Shown here: positions 9,349 to 18,043 of the stretch, one piece after another | How positions within the stretch are numbered: the stretch's first letter is position 1 | Layout of the letters: every line of letters starts with the position of its first letter | DNA from: Thermophilibacter immobilis | GTDB lineage: Bacteria > Actinomycetota > Coriobacteriia > Coriobacteriales > Atopobiaceae | Assembly (NCBI RefSeq): GCF_015277515.1 | Contig: NZ_CP063767.1 | Span: 1,674,001-1,738,000 of the forward strand | Length of the DNA stretch: 64,000 nt | Direction of reading: 5' to 3' | Notes under the pieces: generated by a model | Told to the model about the DNA's origin: nothing | The model's input: only the letters and a program-made list of their open reading frames with translations | Database searches by the model: none | Program-made: the position numbers and the translations under genes

Positions 9349-9390
9349 GGTCTCCCCTTGTATGACGCTGAGTACAACGCCTGTATATTG

Positions 9391-9423
9391 GCATGGGCAG
9401 ATCCAGCGCAGATCTGCCCATGC
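9391..9423 (-). other. Intercistronic 13-bp hairpin between ygfK and the polyferredoxin gene
   Basis: GCATGGGCAGATC (9391-9403) and its exact complement (9411-9423) with a 7-nt loop, in the 130-nt gap between the ygfK stop and the ferredoxin start. No U-run follows on the minus strand, so it looks more like an mRNA-processing or stability hairpin than a terminator. Confidence 0.5.
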
Positions 9424-9478
9424 TCTCCACGCCTCCTTCCCCCTCGGGAGAAGACGCCCTTACCGTGTGAGTCGATCG

Positions 9479-12400
9479 CTAGGCAACCTCAGGGGCAGTC
9501 ACATCCTTGAGCAGGTAGGCATAGGAGTCGCGCACCGCGACGATCGTGAGCCGCACGTCGTCGGGCAGGCCGCACGACGCGTCGCTCACGTCGTAGGTGC
9601 CCTCGGAGCCTGCCAGGCGCACGCGGAAGGTTCCGCCAGCAAGCGGCAGGAAGCCGCGGTTCTCGCTCGCGTCCATGTCCTCGGCGCTCCAGAAGACCGT
9701 GAGCTTATCCTTGTAGGGACGCCCCGACCACGGGCAGAACACGGCGCAGTTGCCGCACTCGTTGCACATGCCGTCAATGTGGACGATCTGCTCCTGTGCG
9801 AGGCCGTCCACCTTGACCGACACGTTGGCGCGGTTGGGGCAGACGTCGCAGCAGACCTCGCAAATCGTGGCGCATCCCAGGCAGCGCGAGGTGCTGCAGG
9901 CGGCCACGTCCAGGCAGACGTCACCCTTGCGGGCCTTGACGGCGTCCTCCTTGCCGTGACGGACGTTCTGGTCCACGACGTCCTCGAAGTCGGCGCCCAC
10001 CATGGCCCGCGCGACGGCCTGCGCGTCGGCAACGGCCTCGACGAAGGTCGCGGGCCCGCGGTGGCAGTCGCCGGCAGCCCAGACGCCGTCCACGCCGGTG
10101 GCGCAGCCCGCCGCGGGACGGCCGCGGTGGTCGAGCTCGACACCGGCCTGCTTGTAGAGACCGTCCTTGATGCGCTCGCCCACGGCACAGATCACGGCGG
10201 TGGCGGGCAGCTCGACCCTCTCGCCGATGGCGACAACGCTGCGGCGGCCGGTCGCGTCGGGCTCGCCGAGCTCCATGCGCTCGCAGCTCAGGACGCCGTC
10301 GGCCAGGCCCTTGGGGGCCAAGAGCTCGCAGAACTCGACGCCCTCGGCGAGCGCCTCGTCGAGCTCGTACTCCTCGGCGGGCATGTAGCGGCGCGTGCGG
10401 CGATAGGCGATGCGGACGCTCTCGACGCCCGGCAGGCGCTCTGCGACGCGGGCGCAGTCCATGGCGGTGTTGCCGCCGCCGATGACCACGATGTCTGAGC
10501 CGAGCGAGGAGAGGTCGTCGCCGCGCTTGGCCGCGCACAGGAACTCGAGCGCGTCGAGCTCGTCGCCGTACTCCAGGGCCTTGCGGCCGGGTGCCCAGGC
10601 GCCGATGCACATGACGACGTCGGTGTAGCCTGCGGCCTTGAGCTCGGCAACGTCGGTGACCTCGTGGTTGTACTCCACCTTGGCGCCGTACGACAGGCAC
10701 AGGTCGATGTCGGCCTGGATGTCGGCGTCGGGGATGCGGAACTCCGGAATGGTCTGGCGCGGAACGCCGCCGAGCTTGTTGGTTGCCTCGAAGATCGTGG
10801 CCTCGGCGCCGGCGCGCGTCAGGAAGAACGCCGTGGACAGGCCCGCCGCTCCGCCGCCCACGATGGCGACCTTCTTGCCGCGGGCGCCGGCGATGGGTGC
10901 CGGCGTGGCGGCCTTGATCTGCGCGAGAACCTCGTCGAAGCCGCCCTTGGCCGCGATGAGCTTGGACTCGCGGATGCGCGCGCCCTCGGGCTCGTAGAAG
11001 GAGCGCTCGCAGTTGACGCCGCAGGGGTGCGGGCAGAGGTTGCCCGTGATGTGCGGCAGGGCGTTGCGCTCCATGACGATGTTGAGCGCGTCAACGAGGC
11101 GACCCTCGTCAACGGCAGAAAGGTAGGCGGGGATGTCCTGCTGGATCGGGCAGCCGGTGCGGCAGGGAGCCGTGAAGCAGCTCATGAGCGGCAGCTCGGC
11201 ATCGATCTTGTGGGACTTGGCGGGCTTGATGGGCTTGTGGTAGATCGGGTTGGCCGTGATGGCCTCCTCGAGCGCGGCCAGGGCGGCCGCGTCCACCTTC
11301 TCGACGCGCTCGGAGCCGGCGAGAAGACCCGCGATCTGGCTGAAGCGCTCGTAGCCGCCAGGCTTCAGGACGTTGGTGGCCATGGTGATCGGCCAGATGC
11401 CCGCGGCGTAGAGCTCGCGGATGTTATGGGCGTCGGCGCCGCCCGAGTAGGAGATGCGCAGCGTGCCCTCGAACTCGGCGGCCACGCGACGGGCCAGCTC
11501 GACGGAGAGCGGCAGGAGCGAGCGGCCGGACATGTACATCTCCTCGCTCGGCAGCTCCTCGCGCGTCACGTCGACGGGGAAGGTGTTGGTGAGCTTGATG
11601 CCAAAGGAGAGGCCCTTCTGCGCGCACAGCTCGCTCAGGCGATGGAACATCGGCACGGCGTCGGCCCACTGGAGGTCCTCGAGGAAGTGCTTGTCGTCAA
11701 AGACGATGTAGTCAAAGCCGAGCTCGTCCAGGCGCGCTCGGGCGTAGTCATAGCCCAGAAGCGTCGGGTTGCACTTGACATAGGTGTTGACGTGCTTCTC
11801 GGTGATGAGGTAGGTGGCGATGCGTTCGATCTCGTCGGGCGGGCAGCCGTGAAGCGTGGACTCGGTGACCGACGAGGACACCTGGGGCGAGACCGACTCC
11901 ACGAAGGCCCTGTCCACGTTCTGGAAGCGGTCGAGGTTGGCGAGCGCCCAGCTGCGGCACTCGGCCCAGACCTCGGTGCCCGAGGCGTCCTTCATGCCCT
12001 CGATGTAGGCGTCCACCTTGGGGCTCTGGATGCCCTCGAGGCTATAGCCCACGCTCATGTTGAAGACGAAGCCGTCTGGGTCGCCCAGGCCGAGCTCGCG
12101 GGCGAGCAGCTTGCAGGCCCACCAGGCCTTGACGTACTCGGCGTGCGCCTGGGGAACCGTGAGCTCGGTGGACCACTCGCAGTTGTAGCACTCGTCCTCA
12201 GAGGCGATGCACGGCTTGTTGACGCAGGCGGCGAGCTCCGCGCCATCCATGATCTGGACGGTCTTGAGCTCGAAGAAGCGCGAGCCCGAGACGTACGACG
12301 CAATGATGTTCTGCGCGAGCTGCGTGTTGGGGCCAGCAGCTGGGCCAAACGGGGCCTCGATGCGCCCGTCGAAGATGGGGTCGGAGCCGCCCTCGTGGCG

Positions 12401-12502
12401 CACGAGCTTGCGCACGCCAAAGACGGACCCGTGCTGGGCGTCCTCGGTCAGGCTCCAATCCATGATCTGGGCGAACGGAATCGGTCGCATGATGTCGCTC
12501 AT
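9479..12502 (-). CDS. ygfK: YgfK, putative selenate-reductase-like FeS flavoprotein of the purine cluster
   Basis: Large cytoplasmic iron-sulfur flavoprotein, 1007 aa, close to the length of E. coli YgfK. The N-terminal part (to about 430) is a barrel-like region related to dihydropyrimidine/dihydroorotate dehydrogenases. From about 439 comes the glutamate-synthase small-subunit module: CFTAPCRTGCPIQQD and NLCPHPCGVNCE for FeS clusters, KVAIVGGGAAG (about 541) for FAD and DIVVIGGGNTAMDCARVAE (about 669) for NAD(P)H. The C-terminus has two ferredoxin motifs, CLGCATICEVCCDVCP (about 873) and CNECGNCAVFCP (about 911). The ATG at 12502 follows GAGAGGAG; an upstream in-frame start lacks one. Despite its name, its true reaction is not settled. 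Linkage to xdhD and ssnA points to anaerobic purine degradation. Confidence 0.92.
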   Translation of the reverse strand: MSDIMRPIPFAQIMDWSLTEDAQHGSVFGVRKLVRHEGGSDPIFDGRIEAPFGPAAGPNTQLAQNIIASYVSGSRFFELKTVQIMDGAELAACVNKPCIASEDECYNCEWSTELTVPQAHAEYVKAWWACKLLARELGLGDPDGFVFNMSVGYSLEGIQSPKVDAYIEGMKDASGTEVWAECRSWALANLDRFQNVDRAFVESVSPQVSSSVTESTLHGCPPDEIERIATYLITEKHVNTYVKCNPTLLGYDYARARLDELGFDYIVFDDKHFLEDLQWADAVPMFHRLSELCAQKGLSFGIKLTNTFPVDVTREELPSEEMYMSGRSLLPLSVELARRVAAEFEGTLRISYSGGADAHNIRELYAAGIWPITMATNVLKPGGYERFSQIAGLLAGSERVEKVDAAALAALEEAITANPIYHKPIKPAKSHKIDAELPLMSCFTAPCRTGCPIQQDIPAYLSAVDEGRLVDALNIVMERNALPHITGNLCPHPCGVNCERSFYEPEGARIRESKLIAAKGGFDEVLAQIKAATPAPIAGARGKKVAIVGGGAAGLSTAFFLTRAGAEATIFEATNKLGGVPRQTIPEFRIPDADIQADIDLCLSYGAKVEYNHEVTDVAELKAAGYTDVVMCIGAWAPGRKALEYGDELDALEFLCAAKRGDDLSSLGSDIVVIGGGNTAMDCARVAERLPGVESVRIAYRRTRRYMPAEEYELDEALAEGVEFCELLAPKGLADGVLSCERMELGEPDATGRRSVVAIGERVELPATAVICAVGERIKDGLYKQAGVELDHRGRPAAGCATGVDGVWAAGDCHRGPATFVEAVADAQAVARAMVGADFEDVVDQNVRHGKEDAVKARKGDVCLDVAACSTSRCLGCATICEVCCDVCPNRANVSVKVDGLAQEQIVHIDGMCNECGNCAVFCPWSGRPYKDKLTVFWSAEDMDASENRGFLPLAGGTFRVRLAGSEGTYDVSDASCGLPDDVRLTIVAVRDSYAYLLKDVTAPEVA

Positions 12503-12520
12503 TGTTGCTCCTCTCGCAAT

Positions 12521-12593
12521 GTCCCCGAGACCGCGCGGGGACACCTTTGTGGAAGCGCGCGCAAGGCGCCCTGCGGCCCCGCGGAGGCCGCGT
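12521..12593 (-). other. Two GC-rich hairpins between ssnA and ygfK
   Basis: The 131-nt gap holds GTCCCCG/CGGGGAC (12521-12542, 8-nt loop) and GCGGCC/GGCCGC (12575-12593, 7-nt loop). No U-tracts. The first lies just upstream of the ygfK ribosome site and could affect its translation. Confidence 0.35.
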
Positions 12594-12633
12594 CCAATCG
12601 TGGGGCTCCCCCGAACCCCGCGGCCAGCCTAGC

Positions 12634-13986
12634 TTAGTAGGTCCTGTCGTTGAGCGTGCCCCAGAGCTTCTTTGCCTGCTCGAGGGTCCACGCGTCGATG
12701 CGCTCCTCGTCGAAGGCAACGAACTCGCGGTCCCGGTAGAGGACCTTGCCGTTGACGATGGTGGTACGGCAGTCCCTGCCCTCCATGCCAAAGAGCATGT
12801 GGCCGTCAATGTTCTCGTCGGAGAACGGCGTGAAGGCCGGGTAGTCCATGACGATGACGTCGGCGGCGTCACCGGGCTTGAGCGCGCCGATGCTGCGCCC
12901 GAAGAAGTGCGTGGCAATCTCGGGGTTGTTCTTGAACAGCATCGTCATGTCCTCGCCCCAGGCCACGTTGGGCATCGCGGCGTTGTGGCGCTGCATGACG
13001 ATGAAGGTCTTGAGGCTCTCCAGGATGTCATGGGTGTAGGCGTCGGTGCCCATGCCCACCTCGATGCCGCGACGGAAGAACTCGAGCACGGGGGCGCAGC
13101 CCACGGCGTTGTTCATGTTGGACTGCGGGTTGTTGATGACGCGTGTGCCCGTCTCCTTGATCATCTCCATCTCGGCCGGCGAGGCGTGGATGCAGTGGAC
13201 GAGCAGCGTGTCCGGGCCGAGGAGGCCGTGCTGCAGCAGACGCTCGACCGGGGCGATGCCGCCGCGGTTCTGACGGCTGTCCATGAGGTCGTTCAGGCCC
13301 TCGTGCACGTGGATGTGGTAGCCCGTGAGGCCGTTGTTGGCCTCGGCCATCTTGTCCATCGTCTCGTCGGACATGGTGAAGGTGGCATGACCCCCGAACA
13401 GACCGGAGATCATGTGGTTGCCCCGCTCGTTCTGCTCGTGGGCCCAGCGGGCGAAGTCCGCGTTCTCCTGGATGGCCTGGTCGCACTTCTCCTGGCCGTC
13501 ACGGTCGCTGACCTCGTAGCACAGGCTCGCACGGATGCCCGTCTCCTCCACGACGTCCCTGATGGCGAAGAGGCTGCCCGGGACCTCCTTGTAGCTCGCG
13601 TGATGGTCGAAGATCGTGGTGACGCCGTTGCGCAGAGACTCGAGAATCGTGGGGTAGGCCGAGGCGCGCGTGCCATCGAGCGTGAGGTTGCGGTCGATCT
13701 TCCACCACTGCTGCTCGAGGTTCTCGAGGAAGTTGGTGGGGTTGCAGCCCTTGATGGACAGGCCGCGCGCCAGGCCCGAGTAGATGTGGGTGTGGCAGTT
13801 CACCAGGCCGGGCATGATAACGCCGCCGTGGGCGTCGACGCGCTCGGCGTCCGCATACTTCTCGCGCAGCACGGCCGCCGGGCCGACCTCCTTGATCGTG
13901 TCGCCGTCAAGGGCGACGGAACCGTCGGCAAGGTAGGGGTTGTTGGGGTCTCGCGTGATGACGTGGCCGTTCTCGACGAGCAGCAT
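12634..13986 (-). CDS. ssnA: SsnA, putative amidohydrolase/chlorohydrolase
   Basis: Metal-dependent hydrolase of the amidohydrolase superfamily, 450 aa, close to guanine deaminase and related ring deaminases. Visible metal ligands and motifs are GGVIMPGLVNCHTHIYSG (HxH), FDHHASYKE, HIHVHEG, LVHCIHAS and, near residue 310, MGTDAYTHDI with the metal-binding Asp. In E. coli and in gut anaerobes ssnA sits beside ygfK and xdhD. It probably hydrolyses a purine ring or a ring-opening product, but the substrate is not proven. The ATG follows GGGAGCC. It is separated from the upstream permease by 325 nt, so it may have its own promoter. Confidence 0.9.
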   Translation of the reverse strand: MLLVENGHVITRDPNNPYLADGSVALDGDTIKEVGPAAVLREKYADAERVDAHGGVIMPGLVNCHTHIYSGLARGLSIKGCNPTNFLENLEQQWWKIDRNLTLDGTRASAYPTILESLRNGVTTIFDHHASYKEVPGSLFAIRDVVEETGIRASLCYEVSDRDGQEKCDQAIQENADFARWAHEQNERGNHMISGLFGGHATFTMSDETMDKMAEANNGLTGYHIHVHEGLNDLMDSRQNRGGIAPVERLLQHGLLGPDTLLVHCIHASPAEMEMIKETGTRVINNPQSNMNNAVGCAPVLEFFRRGIEVGMGTDAYTHDILESLKTFIVMQRHNAAMPNVAWGEDMTMLFKNNPEIATHFFGRSIGALKPGDAADVIVMDYPAFTPFSDENIDGHMLFGMEGRDCRTTIVNGKVLYRDREFVAFDEERIDAWTLEQAKKLWGTLNDRTY

Positions 13987-14311
13987 GCTGGCTCCCTTGA
14001 TCGTCGTGGGCGGGGTTTAGCACCTTTGACGGATTGCTTAATATCGTATTGCTAGACGTATGATCTAGCGAGGCGGGCACCTCCCCCGCACATACACATT
14101 CCTAATGCCGTACGACTAGCTGTCTCTCAATGATCGAAATGGAGCAAAATATGAACTTTCTCTTTCGATGTCTAACCAATAATCAAACAAAGTGACATTA
14201 CACCTAACAATTTTTCTGCACACCTATAGTGGACTCACTCTGTATTGACATCAGACGTCGATTCGGTGAACGGCATGTTTCGCGGGCGAACGGAAAATCA
14301 GACTCATTTGG
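13987..14311. other. Intergenic region between the NCS2 permease and ssnA, with inverted repeat
   Basis: A noncoding stretch of 325 nt, AT-richer than its neighbours. It contains GCTAGA-7 nt-TCTAGC (14051-14069), a candidate operator about 65 nt upstream of the ssnA start on the minus strand. No convincing riboswitch fold or consensus promoter could be fixed by eye. Confidence 0.4.
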
Positions 14312-15805
14312 CTACTGGTTTCCCTGTGATTGCCCCTCTGACTGAATCTTATGAGTTTCGCTGTCCGCTGATGCCGACGAGTCATTTCCCGCTGAGGCGC
14401 CCGCACTCTCTGCCTCAACGCCATTCTCAATTTCTTCAGCTTCCGTAGAGCCCGTACCCCTTCGAAGATCAACATTGGTATACGGATTCTCAGGTGGGAG
14501 TACGTTATTCAGGATGATGGCCATTATGGCACAGGGTGTAATGGCGCTCGTCCCAAAGATGGTGTTGATCCAATCGGGCATGCCCGGACCCATAAGAGAA
14601 CCACTCACCTCTGCGATACCCAATCCAAAAGCCACCGAGATGCCAAAAACCGTACATGCGCGCGGGGTAAGGCCGTCCTTAACAAGGATGCGAATACCAT
14701 TCAGAGTAATGGTACCAAACACACTGATGGTGGCACCACCAATGACCGGCTGAGGAATCATGGTGAGGACTGCGGAGAGCTTGGGCATGAGACCCGCCGC
14801 AGCAAACACAAGGCTGGCTGTGGCAAACACCCAGCGGTTAATGACGCGTGTGGAGACAATAATGCCCACATTCTGACCAAAGGCGGAGGTGGGAAGACCC
14901 CCGAACACCGATGAGAGCATGCTTACCAGCCCCTGGGCCTTCAAGGCTCCACCCAGTTCCTTCTCAGTTGGCATGCGGTTCATGCTGCCCATCGTGGCTG
15001 CTGACAAATCTCCAATAAGCTGCACGTTCACCATGACGTACACGACCGCGAGTGTGAGACAGGCCGCTGGATTGAACACAATCTTGAAGGGGAAAAGCTC
15101 TGGAGGCGCGAACCACCCCGCAGAAACTACCCCAGAGGCGTTGACCATGCCGAAGGGCAGCGAAATGAGTACCCCGACAAGCATGCCGAAGAAGATGCCC
15201 CCTAGCTTGAGAATCCCATGGCCAAAGTTCGAAAAGCCAAAAACCACGGCAAACGTGATGAGGCCTACGATCCAGTTTTGGACACTGCCAAAGTTTTCTG
15301 TTCCCTGCCCGCCCGCGAGATACTTAATCGCCGTCGGATATAGGGAAACGCCAATGGTAAAGATTACGGTACCGGTAACAAGAGAGGGAAAGAGCCACTT
15401 TACCTTTGGGTAGAGCATGCCAAACAAAATAGCCACAGCGCCTCCGACAAGCTCTGCGCCCAGAAGCGTCTCAAATCCAAATTCTATTCCCACGGCCTGA
15501 AACGCCGGCAGAAAGGCAAAAGACACCCCTGTAAGAATAGGCAAGCCGCTGCCGATTTTTCCGAAAAGGGGGAACTGCTGAAGAATCGTGTCGATGGCCG
15601 AGAGAATGAGCGCCACCTGAATAATGGCCGTCTCCTGCTCCTCGGTAAAGTTACATACGCCCGCAATGATGATGGCTGGAGCGATAACGCCTGCAAATGA
15701 GGCCAATACGTGCTGCAACGCACAGGGTAGTATCTCGGCGAGGCGAGGCATCCCCCTTCGTGTGAATAAAAGTGAAGAAGCTCTCCCGGAGTCCATCTCT
15801 GCCAT
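14312..15805 (-). CDS. NCS2 family xanthine/urate-type permease
   Basis: Membrane transporter for an oxidised purine, 497 aa, nucleobase:cation symporter-2 family. Typical features are ALQHVLASFAGVIAPAII near the N-terminus, the conserved GLPTSAFGQNVGIIVSTRVI, and FGTITLNGIRILVKDG towards the end. It ends in a long hydrophilic Ser/Glu/Gln-rich tail. Resemblance is to the UacT/PbuX branch, so xanthine or urate is the likely substrate, which fits the xdhD-ssnA-ygfK genes downstream. The ATG at 15805 was preferred because GAGAGG lies 6-7 nt before it; an ATG at 15826 has no such site. Codon use looks less GC-rich than in the neighbouring housekeeping genes. Confidence 0.9.
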   Translation of the reverse strand: MAEMDSGRASSLLFTRRGMPRLAEILPCALQHVLASFAGVIAPAIIIAGVCNFTEEQETAIIQVALILSAIDTILQQFPLFGKIGSGLPILTGVSFAFLPAFQAVGIEFGFETLLGAELVGGAVAILFGMLYPKVKWLFPSLVTGTVIFTIGVSLYPTAIKYLAGGQGTENFGSVQNWIVGLITFAVVFGFSNFGHGILKLGGIFFGMLVGVLISLPFGMVNASGVVSAGWFAPPELFPFKIVFNPAACLTLAVVYVMVNVQLIGDLSAATMGSMNRMPTEKELGGALKAQGLVSMLSSVFGGLPTSAFGQNVGIIVSTRVINRWVFATASLVFAAAGLMPKLSAVLTMIPQPVIGGATISVFGTITLNGIRILVKDGLTPRACTVFGISVAFGLGIAEVSGSLMGPGMPDWINTIFGTSAITPCAIMAIILNNVLPPENPYTNVDLRRGTGSTEAEEIENGVEAESAGASAGNDSSASADSETHKIQSEGQSQGNQ

Positions 15806-16090
15806 GCGTATCCTCTCCGCAACCATACCGTGATGTTACTATCTTACGTTTAAATCAAACTAATTGTATGGACGAAAAAAAATCTGTTAGACGGTCGTTT
15901 CTCAGGGGTGAGCGGCAGCGTCAACAAATCGATCATGGAGATCTTTTTATTGCACATTTTTATTTTATAGTCATGTCAAAGGCATCGCTTTTCTCGATTA
16001 AAACGCTTTAGATCACATTTTTACGAAAAATCGTCTCTCCTTGGTGTCCTAACAAAAAGTATGAGGGAGTTTATACTGTGAGATTACGCG

Positions 16091-16801
16091 GTGGCGCTCA
16101 TGCGCCCCTTGGCCCCAGGGGAGGCACTTGTGCAAGCAGAACAGCTCGACTTCTACACGAGGCTCGCACACGCGCTCGCCCTCCAGTTCGGGCGCGGGTG
16201 CGAGGTGGTCGTCCATGACCTCGAGGCCGCCGACCCCGGTCACTCCATCGTGGCCATCGAGAACGGCCACGTGACCGGCCGCAAGGTTGGAGATGGACCG
16301 AGCCACGTGGTGCTCGAGGCCCTCCATGCCGATGGGGCTCCCCTCGCTGACCGCCTCGCCTACCTCACCAAGACCTCCGACGGCAAGATTCTCAAGTCCT
16401 CGACGGTCTTCATCCGCGACTGCGAGGGTCGTGCCGTGGGCATCTTCGCCCTCAACTTCGACATCACCATGCTGCGCGCCGTACAGAGCACCATCGCCGG
16501 CATCGTGGGCACCGAGCCAAGCGCCCCGCGTGACCCCGAACCCATCGTCCGCAGCGTGGCCGACCTGCTCGACGATCTCATCGAGCAGAGCGTCGAGCTC
16601 GTGGGGACCCCCGTCGCGCTCATGACCAAGGACGAGAAGGTCCGCGCGATCCGCTACCTCAACGACACGGGGGCCTTTCTCATCACGAAGTCCGGGCCCA
16701 AGGTCTGCAAGTACTTTGGCATCTCCAAGTACACGCTCTACAGCTACCTCGACGAGGCCAAGAACTCCCCAGCGGACACGGACGCGAGCGCGACCTCCTA
16801 G
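16091..16801 (+). CDS. YheO/DauR-like transcriptional regulator (PAS-like sensor plus HTH)
   Basis: DNA-binding regulator, 236 aa. Residues about 15-130 match the YheO-like PAS domain (CEVVVHDLEAADPGHSIVAI, SSTVFIRDCEGRAVGIFALN). The last 60 residues hold a helix-turn-helix (DEKVRAIRYLNDTGAFLITK, CKYFGISKYTLYSYLDEAK). It is divergent from the purine permease/ssnA/ygfK/xdhD cluster across a 285-nt AT-rich gap, the usual position of a local regulator. The small-molecule signal is unknown; a purine or urate is the obvious guess. The start is either GTG 16091 or ATG 16100. Confidence 0.85.
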   Translation: MALMRPLAPGEALVQAEQLDFYTRLAHALALQFGRGCEVVVHDLEAADPGHSIVAIENGHVTGRKVGDGPSHVVLEALHADGAPLADRLAYLTKTSDGKILKSSTVFIRDCEGRAVGIFALNFDITMLRAVQSTIAGIVGTEPSAPRDPEPIVRSVADLLDDLIEQSVELVGTPVALMTKDEKVRAIRYLNDTGAFLITKSGPKVCKYFGISKYTLYSYLDEAKNSPADTDASATS

Positions 16802-16834
16802 CCGCGGCGCCGCGTTCCTGAGGCCTGCCCGCAG

Positions 16835-17824
16835 CTAGCTCACGCCGCGAAAGCCCCGCCCGATGATCTCCGAGCTGCTCGTGATCGTGATGAAGGCGTC
16901 CGGGTCCACGCTGTGCACGAAGAGGCGCAGCTTCATGGCTTCGCGGCGCGTGAGGACGCTCGTAAGGATGACCACGCGCCTGCCCGAGAAGGCCCCCCGG
17001 CCGTACTCGACCGTCATGGTGCGCTCCAGCTCGCGCACCACGTACTCCTCCACCTTACGCGGGCAGGAGCAGATCACGCGGCACACCTTGCGCTGGCGGA
17101 CGCTCTCGATGAAGCTGTCCACCACGAAGGTCTTGGCGATGAGCCCGAGCATGCAGTACAGGCCCACCCGCGCGCCGTACAGCCCGATCGCGGAGCAGAC
17201 GATGCCCACGTCGACGGCAAAGAGCGCCTTGCCGATCTCTATGTCGGTGTGCTTGCGCAAGATCATGGCAACGATGTCCGTGCCGCCCGTCGACGCGCCG
17301 ATGTCGAACACGATTGCGCTCCCCACGGCCGGCAGAAGCACGGCGAAGCAGACGTCGAGCCACAGGTCCCCCGTGATCGACTCTTGGATGGGGGCGACCC
17401 ACTCAAAGAGCGAGGTGTAGGCCGAAAGTGCGAACGACGCGTAGGCGCTCCAGAACACCGCCTTGCGGTCCAGGAAGACAAAGCCCAGCGCCACGAGGAT
17501 CACGTTGAGGATCCACATGAAGACAGAGACCGGCAGGGTGGGAAACGCGGTCGCAAGAAGGATGGCGAGGCCCGAGGTGCCCCCGAAGGCGAGGTGGTTG
17601 GGCGTCTTGAAGAGCACGATCGCAGCCGCGGTGAGGATGAGCCCCACGTTGAGCAGCGAGAAGAAGGCAACCGGACGGTAGCCGGCGCTGCGGCGCTGCG
17701 ACAGGCGCGCGCCACGCAGGACCTCCTCGTCGCTCACCAGCTCGCGCACAGGCTCCACGGCATCGCCCCCGTAAGCGATACCGCGACTCAGTGCCTCGTC
17801 TGATGCGTCAACCCGCTCCCCCAT
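16835..17824 (-). CDS. YitT family membrane protein (DUF161 plus DUF2179)
   Basis: Multi-pass membrane protein, 329 aa. After a hydrophilic N-terminus of about 50 residues come the hydrophobic segments of the YitT_membrane domain (FGGTSGLAILLATAFPTLPV, DIGASTGGTDIVAMILRKHT). The cytoplasmic DUF2179 domain forms the last 90 residues (TVEYGRGAFSGRRVVILTSV, VDPDAFITITSSSEIIGRGF). The molecular function of the family is not established. It converges with the YheO-like gene. Confidence 0.88.
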   Translation of the reverse strand: MGERVDASDEALSRGIAYGGDAVEPVRELVSDEEVLRGARLSQRRSAGYRPVAFFSLLNVGLILTAAAIVLFKTPNHLAFGGTSGLAILLATAFPTLPVSVFMWILNVILVALGFVFLDRKAVFWSAYASFALSAYTSLFEWVAPIQESITGDLWLDVCFAVLLPAVGSAIVFDIGASTGGTDIVAMILRKHTDIEIGKALFAVDVGIVCSAIGLYGARVGLYCMLGLIAKTFVVDSFIESVRQRKVCRVICSCPRKVEEYVVRELERTMTVEYGRGAFSGRRVVILTSVLTRREAMKLRLFVHSVDPDAFITITSSSEIIGRGFRGVS

Positions 17825-18043
17825 GACCCGCGCCCCCTGCCGTTTGCCCTCGTTGCCGCGAGTCTAGCATGCACGGGAGTGGAGGGAACACGCCGTGCCC
17901 AAGACCACCTTTCCGGGTTTGGGTTCGGGGGGAGTCGCCTGTGCGGCAGATGTGACCACTGAGCTGCGCGGACGCACGGAGTGACCCTCAAGGGGCCACC
18001 CCGCGCGAACCCAAGCTCGGAAAAGGGCCCGGAAAAGAAGGCG

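Noticed and set aside
13987-14311. Purine riboswitch upstream of ssnA
   Set aside because: The conserved purine aptamer core could not be found on either strand; only a short inverted repeat is visible.
15772-16011. 79-aa plus-strand frame overlapping the NCS2 permease start
   Set aside because: It overlaps the permease 5' end, has no ribosome site and shows no protein-like composition.
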